Of a stretch of DNA of 22,459 bases, positions 12,442 to 20,289 are shown in pieces. Under the pieces are notes generated by a model. That model was given only the letters and a program-made list of their open reading frames with translations, searched no databases and had not been told where the DNA came from. Made by a program: the position numbers and the translations under genes. The DNA is from Pseudomonadota bacterium (GTDB lineage: Bacteria > Pseudomonadota > Gammaproteobacteria > Burkholderiales > Burkholderiaceae_B), in assembly GCA_023437255.1 (NCBI GenBank), contig JAEZGR010000378.1, positions 1-22,459 on the forward strand, given 5' to 3'. The first letter of the stretch is position 1. The number at the start of each line of letters is the position of its first letter.

Positions 12442-13890
12442 TTAGCGGATCATGGTCTTGAACAGATACTTGAGGTCGCCGGCAAAACTGCGGCACCTCA
12501 CGTATTCGCGGTTGATGCGCACTTTGTCCGGCCAGATGACCTCGCGGTTGTAGCGATGCGGGTCGGCCTGGCGGCCAAGCAGTGATTCTTCATCCCGGTA
12601 CTTCACTGTGGCCGGGCCGGTAATGCCGGGTCGCACGCTGAGAATGATGCGGTCTTCCTCCTGCAGCGCATCGGCATAGCCGGGCACGTCAGGGCGGGGG
12701 CCGACCAGGCTCATGTCTCCGACCAGCACGTTCCACAATTGCGGCAGCTCGTCGATCTTGCTGCGCCGGAGGAAGCGGCCGCTACAGGTGATGCGGGGGT
12801 CACCTCGGGCGGTGACTGTTCCCAGGCCGGGCAGCGTGTCATGCATGGTGCGCAGCTTCACGATGTTGAAGTGTCGACCGTGCATGCCGACACGCTCCTG
12901 CAGGAAAAAGCCGTTGCGGCCTGTCTCCAGGCTCGCGGCGAGCCAGCCCAGTGCGATCAGCGGCGCAGTCAGGGCCAGTCCCACACCGGCAACCGTGATG
13001 TCGAATGCCCGCTTCAATGCGGCCTGGGCGAGCGCCCCCGGCGCATTCTTGTGCTCGTACAGGTGTTTTTTCACGCCGGCGGGAACGCTGGCGAGTATCA
13101 GACGCACTCCGGCGTTGCGCAGGGCTTCAGTCGCCGAAAGAAAACCGATGCGCCACTGGAAACGGATCACCGCGAACTCCAGACCCAGGTTGCGAAGGCC
13201 GTTGCGCTGCATGAAAGCGCGCCCCGCCCTCACCTGAAAAAGCGTGTCGGGGAGATTGGCCAGCCGGTGCCCGCGCACGATCAGCAGCGACCACAGCGCG
13301 ACGTCCTGTGAGCGTTTGAAGAGCGGGTAACCGCCTGCCGCGAGCACCGCGGATTTGCGGAACACGGCGACCGCGTGACTGATCGGGCTGCGGCGATGCG
13401 CGAAGCGTTCGAGTTCGTCGTGGGTCAGAGGTAGTACCCGGGTGGCGAAGACATTGCCGTCTTCATCGAACTCTTCGAGCGCCGCGCTGCTGGCGGTGAT
13501 GTCCGGATGAGTTGCCATGAAGCCGATCTGTTTCTCGAAGCGTTCCGGCAGCGAGATGTCGTCGCTGTCCATGCGAGCGACGAGCTCGTGGCGGCAGTGG
13601 GCCAGCCCGGCGTTCAGCGCGGCTGCCAGTCCCATGTTCTGTTCCAGGATCACCGAGCGAATGTTCAGCACATCGCGAAATGCCTCGATCACGGCGTGCA
13701 GTTCCGCAGGCAGGGGGCCGTCTTCAACCAGCACCACTTCGTCGGCCGGCAACGTCTGCAGCAGCAGGCTTTCGAGCGCCGTGCGCAGGTAGGCGGGCTG
13801 TTCCGCACGGTAGATCGACATCAGCACCGAGAAGGGCGGCAGTCGCCGATAACCGTGGCTGGGCTGGGGCGTGGCGTCGCTGTTTGTCAT
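12442..13890 (-). CDS. Fusion: GT2 glycosyltransferase + monotopic phosphoglycosyl transferase
   Basis: One 482-residue frame with two enzymes. Residues ~18-245 form a GT2 (GT-A) glycosyltransferase: FSVLMSIYRAE start, Glu56-Asp57 for the nucleotide, NMGLAAALNAGL, and the DxD-type Asp108-Ser-Asp-Asp metal motif. Residues ~290-482 form a bacterial sugar transferase (monoPGT, WbaP/PglC/WlbG family): KRAFD at 293-297, a re-entrant hydrophobic helix broken at Pro310, KLRTM at 345-349, the catalytic Asp380-Glu381 in SKIDELPQLWNVL, SLVGPRP and PGITG. The PGT would start the glycan by placing a phospho-sugar on undecaprenyl phosphate at the inner-leaflet face, and the GT2 could add the next sugar. 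AGGAGA stands 6 nt upstream; the ATG overlaps the previous stop as ATGA. Both active sites look intact. Confidence 0.92.
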   Translation of the reverse strand: MTNSDATPQPSHGYRRLPPFSVLMSIYRAEQPAYLRTALESLLLQTLPADEVVLVEDGPLPAELHAVIEAFRDVLNIRSVILEQNMGLAAALNAGLAHCRHELVARMDSDDISLPERFEKQIGFMATHPDITASSAALEEFDEDGNVFATRVLPLTHDELERFAHRRSPISHAVAVFRKSAVLAAGGYPLFKRSQDVALWSLLIVRGHRLANLPDTLFQVRAGRAFMQRNGLRNLGLEFAVIRFQWRIGFLSATEALRNAGVRLILASVPAGVKKHLYEHKNAPGALAQAALKRAFDITVAGVGLALTAPLIALGWLAASLETGRNGFFLQERVGMHGRHFNIVKLRTMHDTLPGLGTVTARGDPRITCSGRFLRRSKIDELPQLWNVLVGDMSLVGPRPDVPGYADALQEEDRIILSVRPGITGPATVKYRDEESLLGRQADPHRYNREVIWPDKVRINREYVRCRSFAGDLKYLFKTMIR

Positions 13891-15185
13891 GGATGTTCTC
13901 CTGTGCCGGGGCCGCTTTCCAGGAAGTAAAGGCGGCGCCGGCCGCTGCAGACTGAATCGAAGAAGACGTGCCGCCCGTCGAGCGTGTAGCGCGGATGCAG
14001 ATCGCAGCGCGTTTCACCGCCATGGCGAAATCCGTGATGAAAGCGCCCCAGTTCCAGGAAGCGCCCGGTGTGCAGGTCGCCCTGCAGCAGATGCTGCATG
14101 CGACGTTTGTCGGGGTAGGTGTCGGTGATGAAGCGGTGGCCGTGCACATGCGGATGGCCGTCGCCCAGAGCATCGAGCCGGCCCTCCAGCAGCGCCCGCA
14201 TTCTGCCCGAGGTTATATCCACGATGTGGTAGCCGTCATGGCCCTCGGGGCCGCGCAGGAAGCACAGCAGTGTGGTGTCGTTCATCCAGAAACAATGGCT
14301 GACCATGCCGTGTGCGCTGAGCACGCGCAATTTGTCGCCTTGCGCGCTCGCCAGCATGAGGCGATCGAACTTTCGACGGCCTATGAAATACCGGTGCAGG
14401 AAGATGAACTGCGAGCCGTCGGGCCTGACCATGAGGTGGTTCACTTTGTGGGTCGCGTGATCGAACACGGGATCAAAGTCACATCGACAGATGTCGCGCA
14501 GCGTGTAGAGCATGCGTATGTCGCCGTCGGGCTGTTCGACGCGCCAGATACCATCGTTGTCCAGGTCGGCCAGCTCTTCTCTGGTCAGGGCGTGCAGATT
14601 GCAGTAACCGTAGTCAGGCCGCAGCGCCTGCAGGCGGCGATAGTTGATCGACAGGAAATAGCTGCCTTGCCATGAGTCCTGCACCGGCATGGCGTGGCGG
14701 TCGACCTCACGCCGTTGCGCGATGCTCCAGATGCGGCTGACGTAGCGCTGACCGGAGAAATCGAAATCATTGAAAATGAAACGGTCGCCATCCAGCCAGT
14801 GTGCCCGGGCGCCCTGCTGCCAGTTGTATGCATGGGTGTCGATCGATAATGCAGGGCGTGTCAATTCGCCCGCGCGGAAGTCGTACACCTGCACGGCCAC
14901 GCTTCGATCCGGCCGCGGGCGCTCATTGGTCGGGTGGCCGGCCGCGTGGCACAGTAGCCAGCCATTGGCCGAAAGCGGCGACTTGTCGTAGTAACCGAAG
15001 AACGTTTCCACGCTGGGCGCGCCTACCTGATGCACGGGTGCCCGCGAGGCAATGGCGGCGTCGCGCCCGCCACTCAACAGGTAAGCGGTTCGCGAATAGC
15101 CTTGTTTGGCCCACGCCTTAAGCAAGGGGAAACGAGTCAAAAGATGGGCGATGCGTCGTTCAATGACACCGTACTGGTCAGACAT
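13887..15185 (-). CDS. Unrecognised cytoplasmic beta-propeller-like protein of the glycan operon
   Basis: A 432-residue protein with no signal peptide or membrane helix that I cannot assign to a characterised family. Repeated blade-like units are visible: VNHLMVRPDGSQFIFLHR (248-265), VSHCFWMNDTTLLCFLR (295-311), GHPHVHGHRFITDTYPD (343-359) and CDLHPRYTLDGRHVFFDS (394-411). These resemble the H-P-x-(Y/F)-x-x-D-G-x-x-(V/I)-x-(F/Y) pattern of TolB/WD40-like propellers and of oligogalacturonate lyases. Conserved-looking His and Asp at blade starts (His250, His297, His344, His346, His397) could form a central metal or sugar site. The N-terminal FFGYYDKSPLS (62-72) looks like another motif. AGGGAG lies 5 nt upstream inside the membrane-protein gene, with 8 nt overlap, and ATGA coupling leads to the next gene. 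It is clearly an operon member; function unknown. Confidence 0.8.
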   Translation of the reverse strand: MSDQYGVIERRIAHLLTRFPLLKAWAKQGYSRTAYLLSGGRDAAIASRAPVHQVGAPSVETFFGYYDKSPLSANGWLLCHAAGHPTNERPRPDRSVAVQVYDFRAGELTRPALSIDTHAYNWQQGARAHWLDGDRFIFNDFDFSGQRYVSRIWSIAQRREVDRHAMPVQDSWQGSYFLSINYRRLQALRPDYGYCNLHALTREELADLDNDGIWRVEQPDGDIRMLYTLRDICRCDFDPVFDHATHKVNHLMVRPDGSQFIFLHRYFIGRRKFDRLMLASAQGDKLRVLSAHGMVSHCFWMNDTTLLCFLRGPEGHDGYHIVDITSGRMRALLEGRLDALGDGHPHVHGHRFITDTYPDKRRMQHLLQGDLHTGRFLELGRFHHGFRHGGETRCDLHPRYTLDGRHVFFDSVCSGRRRLYFLESGPGTGEHP

Positions 15186-16461
15186 GGCGGCTCCCTGGAA
15201 CGGTTTCGAGACGAGGCAGATGGCCTGACGTGCCGGCCAGCATGCCGAAGAACAGCCAGAGCTCCGGCAGCAGGATGTATTCGTTCATGGTCATCATCAC
15301 GGCCATGACCAGGAACGACACCCGGAATGCCCGCTGCCGGGAAGACAGCGGAGGCAGGCCCGCATAGATGCGTTGGAAGAGCGCCAGAAGCAAGGCGAAG
15401 CCGACGATTCCCAGTTCGGTGAAGTACGAGAGATAGAAATTGTGTGCCTTCGAGGTGATCTCGCTGTGTCCGACCCTGCGCAGTCCTTCGCGGTAATTCG
15501 CCATGCCCAGGCCCGTGCCCAGCCAGAAATGCGCCTTGGCGGCATCCATTGCGCTGTTGACCAGGTTGAGTCGGTTCCGGTCCCCGACGGTGTTGTCCAG
15601 CTCGCGGCCCTCGAACAGCGCGCTCACGGTATTTCCGGTGTTGGAAAGGCGTTCGACGCTGCGTTGCGCAATGCCGGTGCTCAGCAGGAGGACAAGAACG
15701 CAGACGCCGAAGGCGGCCTTGGCAAGCGCTTTCAGCGACAGGCGACCGTAGTACAGCAGCACACCCGCCGCCAGGCCGATCAGGCCGGAACGCGAGAATG
15801 TGAGTACGACACACAGCGCGATTACTCCGGCGCACAGCAGCAGCCAGCGGCGCGGCTTGCCCTGCGTTTCGTGTACGTAGAACACCAATGGAAACAACAG
15901 GGTTGCCAGAACCACCGTGCCGTTGCGGTTCATGACCGGCATGAAGTTCGCGTCAGTGCCGATGCCCGCGGCCAGCCGGGCGAGACCGACGAGCGCAGCA
16001 GCGGCCAGCACCAGCACGCAGCGATGCAATACCTTTTCGAGGACACCCGGCTCAAGGCGGCTCGCTGCGGCGGCGGTTGCAACGAAGATGGCGATATTCA
16101 TCGGCCATGCCACCCAGTACACCAGGTTGCTGGTGGACAGCCCGTGCAGTATGACCGTGTTCGAGAACGTATATATTAAATATATACATGCGACCAGATA
16201 CAAAGCCGCATGGCGGCGGGGTAGCCGCATGCCGTTGCGTGCAACCAGCGCCAGGCCGATGGCGGTAACGGGCAGATAGACCAGCGGCAGACCGCCTAGC
16301 CGGGCCACGTCCATGCTCAGATAGGGCAGCAGCGCCAGCGGAAATACATTCAGGGCCAGGGCAACCGGGAATGCCTGCAGGGCGTGACGGGTCGTGCGCA
16401 GTGCGTAGAGGAACAGGCATCCCGACACCAGGGCGTAATAGAGCTGCAGGCCGGTCAGCAT
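15178..16461 (-). CDS. O-antigen ligase/polymerase family membrane protein (Wzy/WaaL-like)
   Basis: A 427-residue integral membrane protein with about 11 hydrophobic segments. It has the Wzy_C/O-antigen ligase domain signatures: TFSRSGLIGLAAG at 221-233, a large periplasmic loop (about 265-340) containing GTGLGMANY at 315-323, and HNFYLSYFTELGIVGF from His340. Its job would be polymerising flipped repeat units or ligating glycan to a lipid A-core or protein acceptor. Polymerase and ligase cannot be told apart from sequence of this kind; its place inside the biosynthetic operon favours polymerase. It overlaps both neighbours (7 nt upstream, 8 nt downstream), with AAGGGG before the ATG. An unusually AT-rich palindromic spot with rare codons lies in it at 16169-16187. 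Confidence 0.88.
   Translation of the reverse strand: MLTGLQLYYALVSGCLFLYALRTTRHALQAFPVALALNVFPLALLPYLSMDVARLGGLPLVYLPVTAIGLALVARNGMRLPRRHAALYLVACIYLIYTFSNTVILHGLSTSNLVYWVAWPMNIAIFVATAAAASRLEPGVLEKVLHRCVLVLAAAALVGLARLAAGIGTDANFMPVMNRNGTVVLATLLFPLVFYVHETQGKPRRWLLLCAGVIALCVVLTFSRSGLIGLAAGVLLYYGRLSLKALAKAAFGVCVLVLLLSTGIAQRSVERLSNTGNTVSALFEGRELDNTVGDRNRLNLVNSAMDAAKAHFWLGTGLGMANYREGLRRVGHSEITSKAHNFYLSYFTELGIVGFALLLALFQRIYAGLPPLSSRQRAFRVSFLVMAVMMTMNEYILLPELWLFFGMLAGTSGHLPRLETVPGSRHV
16169..16187. repeat. AT-only palindrome inside the wzy-like gene
   Basis: GTATATATT (16169-16177) and AATATATAC (16179-16187) are exact reverse complements around a single A. Seventeen consecutive A/T bases stand out sharply in this GC-rich gene. 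Read as coding sequence on the minus strand, it gives the codons ATA TAT TTA ATA TAT within a membrane segment (CIYLIYTF, about residues 92-99), three of which should be rare in such a genome. Confidence 0.6.
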
Positions 16462-17795
16462 GATTGCAGCCCCTTCGCCAGCCCGGCGTCTCTTGCGGCT
16501 GACAGGCGGGTCACGATCTCGAGTGCCTGCCGGTCGCGTGCATAGGGTTCGATTCTTTCAGGGCGCGGGTCGTAGAAGCTGAATCGACCGGATTCGACCG
16601 CCCGCGCAAGCTGCGTGGCGATTTCATCGCTGGAGCGGGAACTGAATCCTGTTCCCGTATGGTGCAGCAGCGCGCCCGCCACCGATTCCGTGTCGATGCC
16701 GACGCCCAGCACGGGGATGCCGCTGACCAGATACTCGAACAGCTTGCCAGTCATCACGCCGCGGGCTTCGGGTTCAGCCGACTCCAGCAGCAGGAGCAAA
16801 GAGCTGCGCGCCTGCGCGGCCAGCGCCTCGCTGCGGGATACGAGTCCATGCGCATGCACGATGCCGTGCCGGTTGCCGTCTGACCGGGCGAGCATGGCGG
16901 CCAGCTCCTTTTCATTCTGCCCGTAGAAGTCCACGACCACACGCTGGCGGTCAAGTGTGCCGTCGTCGATCAACGTATTGATCGCTTCCAGCAGTGGAGC
17001 AGGGTCGCGCCTGCCGGGGTATAGCGTGCCCGTGTAGCAGATACGCAGCGTGTCGCCGACCAGGGGCGGTCGCTGCAGGCGCTGTTGCCAGCCAGGAAAC
17101 TCATGCGGATCAAAGCCGTTTTCGACCACCTGCACGGCCAGGTCCGGGTAACGCGCCTGCAGGACCTGGGCAAGGGGCTCGGAAACGGTTGTAAGGAGGT
17201 CGGCGCGGCCGGCAAGGCTGCGGCGCTCGATCGCACCTTCGATCCACCCCAGCACCCCTTTGGCAGACGTGATGTGATTGGCTGCCCAGAGGTCACGGAA
17301 GTCGGCCATCCAGGCCACGTCGGGGTGCGCAGCCTTGAGGCGGCTGGCCACAATGTGTACCGCCGGAGGCGAGAATGAACTCACGATGACGTCGTAGGAG
17401 CGCTCGGCCATCAGTTCAAGGCCCTTGCGGCGGGCGGGCCCCACCCAGAGATCGTGAATGTCCACCAGGGAACCGATGTGCGTGCGCAGTTTGCGCAGTT
17501 GCCTGCGCAGTGCGGATGTGCTGCTGGATGCGCCCGATTGGCCGGGTGCGTCGGCCGGCTGCGTCGTCGGTGGCGGGCGGTGCAGCCAGCGGGGCAGATA
17601 GGGCACCTCCACCACTTCCACGCCATCGGGCAAGTCCGGCTGCAAGCCGTATGGTCCCAGAAACGGATACTTGAGCGTGGTCAGCACGGTCACATGGTGA
17701 CCTTGCAATGCCCAGTACTTGGCCCATTGCCCCACGCGCAGCACAGGAACACGGTTTTGCGGGTAGAAGTAGGTGGTGACCAGCAGAATGTTCAT
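16455..17795 (-). CDS. GT4-family (GT-B fold) glycosyltransferase
   Basis: A 446-residue retaining glycosyltransferase of the GT-B fold. The N-terminal domain begins with MNILLVTTYFYPQNR and the typical acceptor-side pattern WALQGHHVTVLTT; Asp165/Asp168 occur in WMADFRDLW. The second domain starts near RICYTGTLYPGRRD (251-264) and carries the donor-nucleotide signature EARGVMTGKLFEYLVSGIPVLG, with Lys351 and Glu354 of the E-x7-E region. It is probably cytoplasmic and membrane-associated, adding a sugar to the lipid-linked repeat. Its place right after the epimerase matches wlbE after wlbD in Bordetella (from memory), suggesting that it may transfer the 2,3-diacetamido-uronic acid. It starts 15 nt after the epimerase gene and overlaps the next gene by 7 nt. 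The linker at ~74-95 is Pro/Ser-rich. Confidence 0.9.
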   Translation of the reverse strand: MNILLVTTYFYPQNRVPVLRVGQWAKYWALQGHHVTVLTTLKYPFLGPYGLQPDLPDGVEVVEVPYLPRWLHRPPPTTQPADAPGQSGASSSTSALRRQLRKLRTHIGSLVDIHDLWVGPARRKGLELMAERSYDVIVSSFSPPAVHIVASRLKAAHPDVAWMADFRDLWAANHITSAKGVLGWIEGAIERRSLAGRADLLTTVSEPLAQVLQARYPDLAVQVVENGFDPHEFPGWQQRLQRPPLVGDTLRICYTGTLYPGRRDPAPLLEAINTLIDDGTLDRQRVVVDFYGQNEKELAAMLARSDGNRHGIVHAHGLVSRSEALAAQARSSLLLLLESAEPEARGVMTGKLFEYLVSGIPVLGVGIDTESVAGALLHHTGTGFSSRSSDEIATQLARAVESGRFSFYDPRPERIEPYARDRQALEIVTRLSAARDAGLAKGLQSC

Positions 17796-17810
17796 GGTGT
17801 TTTCACCGGT

Positions 17811-18875
17811 TCATGCCTGGGCGAGGCGTTGCACGATGGCGTGGGCGGCGCGTCCGTCGCCATACAGGCCGGCCACGCGACACGCCGCAGGCGGGTGTAT
17901 CAGGCAGCGGGCGATCCGCGCGGGATCTGCGCCGACCAAGGTGTTGGCGCCGGCCTCAACCAGTTCCGCCCATTCGGTCTCGTCGCGCAGGGTGATGCAG
18001 GGCTTGCCGTGGAAGTAGGCCTCTTTCTGCACGCCGCCGGAATCGGTCACCACGGCCATGCAATGCATCTCGAGCCAGACCATTTCCAGGTAGCCCACCG
18101 GGTCGACCAGACGGATGTTGGGACCGGGTGTCAGGCGTAGCTGCTCCAGGGATTTGCGGGTGCGCGGATGCACGGGCAGGATCACGGTGCGCCCCGAGGC
18201 CGACAGGCCGAGAAAGATGCTGCGCAGACGGTGGGCGCAGTCGGTGTTCTCGGCCCGATGCAGCGTGCACAGCATGAACTCGTCGGTTTCTACACCCAGC
18301 GCGTCGAACCACTCGGGTTTGCGCGCTCGCTTGCGGTAATGCAGCGCCGCGTCAGCCATGACGTCGCCACAGACGCGCACATGGTCGCCGGCGATGCCTT
18401 CTCGCTCCAGTTGCTGACGGGCCGCGGCCGAGGGTGCGAAAAGCAGGGCTGAAAGATGATCGGTCAGGATCCGGTTGATCTCTTCGGGCATGCGCCGGTT
18501 GAAGGAACGCAGGCCGGCCTCGACGTGCGCAACGGGGATGTGCAGCTTCGCGGCGGCCAGAGCGCCGGCCAGCGTGGAATTGGTGTCGCCATACACCAGC
18601 ACCCAGTCGGGGCGTTCCTCCATCAAGATCGCTTCGATGCGGCGCAGCTGCTCGCCGGTCATTGCGCCGTGACTGACGCCGCCGACCCCCAGGTGATACG
18701 CCGGCCGCGGAATGTCCATCTCGTCAAAAAAAACGTCCGACATGTTGGCGTCGTAATGCTGGCCGGTGTGGATGATGCGCTCGGTGAGCCCGCTCACGCC
18801 CGCGATCGCCCGCGAGACGGTCGCAGCCTTGATGAATTGGGGGCGGGCGCCCAGAACCGTCATGACTGTTTTCAT
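17811..18875 (-). CDS. wbpI: Non-hydrolysing UDP-HexNAc 2-epimerase (WecB family; WbpI/WlbD type)
   Basis: A 354-residue GT-B-fold epimerase acting at C2 of a UDP-HexNAc sugar. Family residues are present: Asp97 (YGDTNS), Glu119 (HVEAG), Glu131 (MPEEINR), His206-Arg207 (LHRAEN), His236 (VHPRT) and the UDP-binding DSGGVQKEA at 278-286. It opens with GARPQFIKA and has HTGQHYDANMSDVFF and RSFNRRMPEEINR. From memory these are the WbpI/WlbD forms, whereas E. coli WecB has GTRPEAIKM and a different loop. WbpI converts UDP-GlcNAc3NAcA to UDP-ManNAc3NAcA, which agrees with the wbpE homologue nearby. Plain UDP-GlcNAc/UDP-ManNAc epimerisation (wecB) remains possible. The start codon overlaps the deacetylase stop as ATGA. 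Confidence 0.9.
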   Translation of the reverse strand: MKTVMTVLGARPQFIKAATVSRAIAGVSGLTERIIHTGQHYDANMSDVFFDEMDIPRPAYHLGVGGVSHGAMTGEQLRRIEAILMEERPDWVLVYGDTNSTLAGALAAAKLHIPVAHVEAGLRSFNRRMPEEINRILTDHLSALLFAPSAAARQQLEREGIAGDHVRVCGDVMADAALHYRKRARKPEWFDALGVETDEFMLCTLHRAENTDCAHRLRSIFLGLSASGRTVILPVHPRTRKSLEQLRLTPGPNIRLVDPVGYLEMVWLEMHCMAVVTDSGGVQKEAYFHGKPCITLRDETEWAELVEAGANTLVGADPARIARCLIHPPAACRVAGLYGDGRAAHAIVQRLAQA

Positions 18876-20266
18876 GATCGCGCCCGCCTGCCGGACAGGA
18901 GCATGCGTTCATACACCGTGCGTTGCCAGGCGTGCTCCAGCATGGTGTTGTGCCACAGCACAGTGAACTGCCCGTTGACACGCTGGCAGGTCTCCATCAG
19001 CTGCCGCAGGCGTGATTCCAGCGCGGCGGGGTCATCCTTTGCACCGCGCAGCACCGTCGATTCCATCACGACCAAGGGGCGTATTCGCAGACGCAGTGCC
19101 CGCTTCGTCAGCGGGTCGAACGCAGGGTATTCGTGGCATGTTCCGCAACGGAATCCAGGGTGCTTTGCCCACCCCGGGGTGGTGTCATAGACGACGCCCG
19201 CCGCTTCGAGCGCGTGCAGCGTCGTCGGCATCTCCCAGCGCAGGTAATGCATGCGCGCACCGATTTCCGCTTGTCGTACGCCCGCGCGATCGCATGCGCG
19301 TCGCAGACGCGCCGCCTCGGTCTGCAGGGCTTCCGGGTCGCGGTAGCAGTGATAACTGGGGTGTAGGCCGATTTCGTGGCCGCGGGCGTGAATGCGCCGC
19401 AGCAGATCGATGATGGCCGGGTGCTCCGGCGTGTAATGGCCGTCGCGTTTATGGTCGGTATGCCCGCAGATGAAGTAGAAGGCACTTCGCAGACCCGAAT
19501 CCTCCGAGCGCTGCATGATCCAGTCGAAGGTGTTGTACGGGTCGCGTGGGTCGAGCTGCCGCGCTGAAGCCAGGCGGATGGAAGGGGCGCGCAGCACGGT
19601 CCGGATCGGTCGGCCACGCAGCGCATCGGCACACATGGCGCGAGTCAGTCTCAGCGGACCGATGAAGCCGTAGCGTGCCGGCGAGTCAACGTCGTGGGAT
19701 ACGCACGTGCGGTACTGTGTCTCACGCAAGGGCAGTTCCGGCCAGGCCGAGCGCACGAGCCGGCGCAGCACTTCCAGCCACTCATCCACCACGGGGCGTT
19801 CAAGATAGCCATGGCGCCCCGCGTGCGATGCCTCCGCTCGAAAGCGCTGGTTGTCATCCAGCGCATGGGCGGCGCCCAGTTCTTCCCGCCGACTGAGCAT
19901 CCAGTACGCCAGGCTCAGTACGTCGTAGTGCAGCGTGCTCATCCTGGCAACAGCGTCGTGTTCCACAACGCTGGCGGGCAGGGCGGCGTAACCCGGTGCC
20001 GGCAACGGCCCGCTTTCTCGAGGGAGCCAGCGTGTATCGCGGGGCTGCCAGTCCGTGCAGGGCAGATCAGCCGGGTCACTGTGTTCGAAGCGGCCGAAGG
20101 CCGAGCTGATGCGGATCGCATGGGCGTCGCCCGGGATCGTCAGCTCACAGAAGGCCGGCTCCACCTGCTTCAGCAGCAGGTCGGCGTGGAAGCGCTCGCG
20201 CAGGATATCCTGCAGCCAGGCGAGCACCGAGGCCGGAATGGCTTGCTCGGCAGACCGTGCGCCCAT
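18872..20266 (-). CDS. Polysaccharide deacetylase (NodB-like, CE4-type) of the glycan operon
   Basis: The 464-residue protein has an N-terminal region of ~180 residues resembling the domain found ahead of NodB-like domains in capsule-cluster deacetylases. The catalytic part follows: SHDVD at 190-194 (Asp192/Asp194, motif 1), HEIGLH at 297-302 (the two metal His, motif 2), RMHYLRWEMP (338-347, motif 3-like) and LWHN at 437-440 carrying the late His. It would remove an N- or O-acetyl group from a sugar. There is no signal peptide, so a cytoplasmic lipid-linked or nucleotide-sugar substrate is implied. The frame stays open upstream to 20578, but that part overlaps the acyltransferase in another frame. 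The ATG at 20266, 23 nt after that gene, is the best start, though its Shine-Dalgarno (GAGCGAG) is weak. Confidence 0.86.
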   Translation of the reverse strand: MGARSAEQAIPASVLAWLQDILRERFHADLLLKQVEPAFCELTIPGDAHAIRISSAFGRFEHSDPADLPCTDWQPRDTRWLPRESGPLPAPGYAALPASVVEHDAVARMSTLHYDVLSLAYWMLSRREELGAAHALDDNQRFRAEASHAGRHGYLERPVVDEWLEVLRRLVRSAWPELPLRETQYRTCVSHDVDSPARYGFIGPLRLTRAMCADALRGRPIRTVLRAPSIRLASARQLDPRDPYNTFDWIMQRSEDSGLRSAFYFICGHTDHKRDGHYTPEHPAIIDLLRRIHARGHEIGLHPSYHCYRDPEALQTEAARLRRACDRAGVRQAEIGARMHYLRWEMPTTLHALEAAGVVYDTTPGWAKHPGFRCGTCHEYPAFDPLTKRALRLRIRPLVVMESTVLRGAKDDPAALESRLRQLMETCQRVNGQFTVLWHNTMLEHAWQRTVYERMLLSGRRARS

Positions 20267-20289
20267 CGCGCCGCTCGCTCGGGCGCTGC

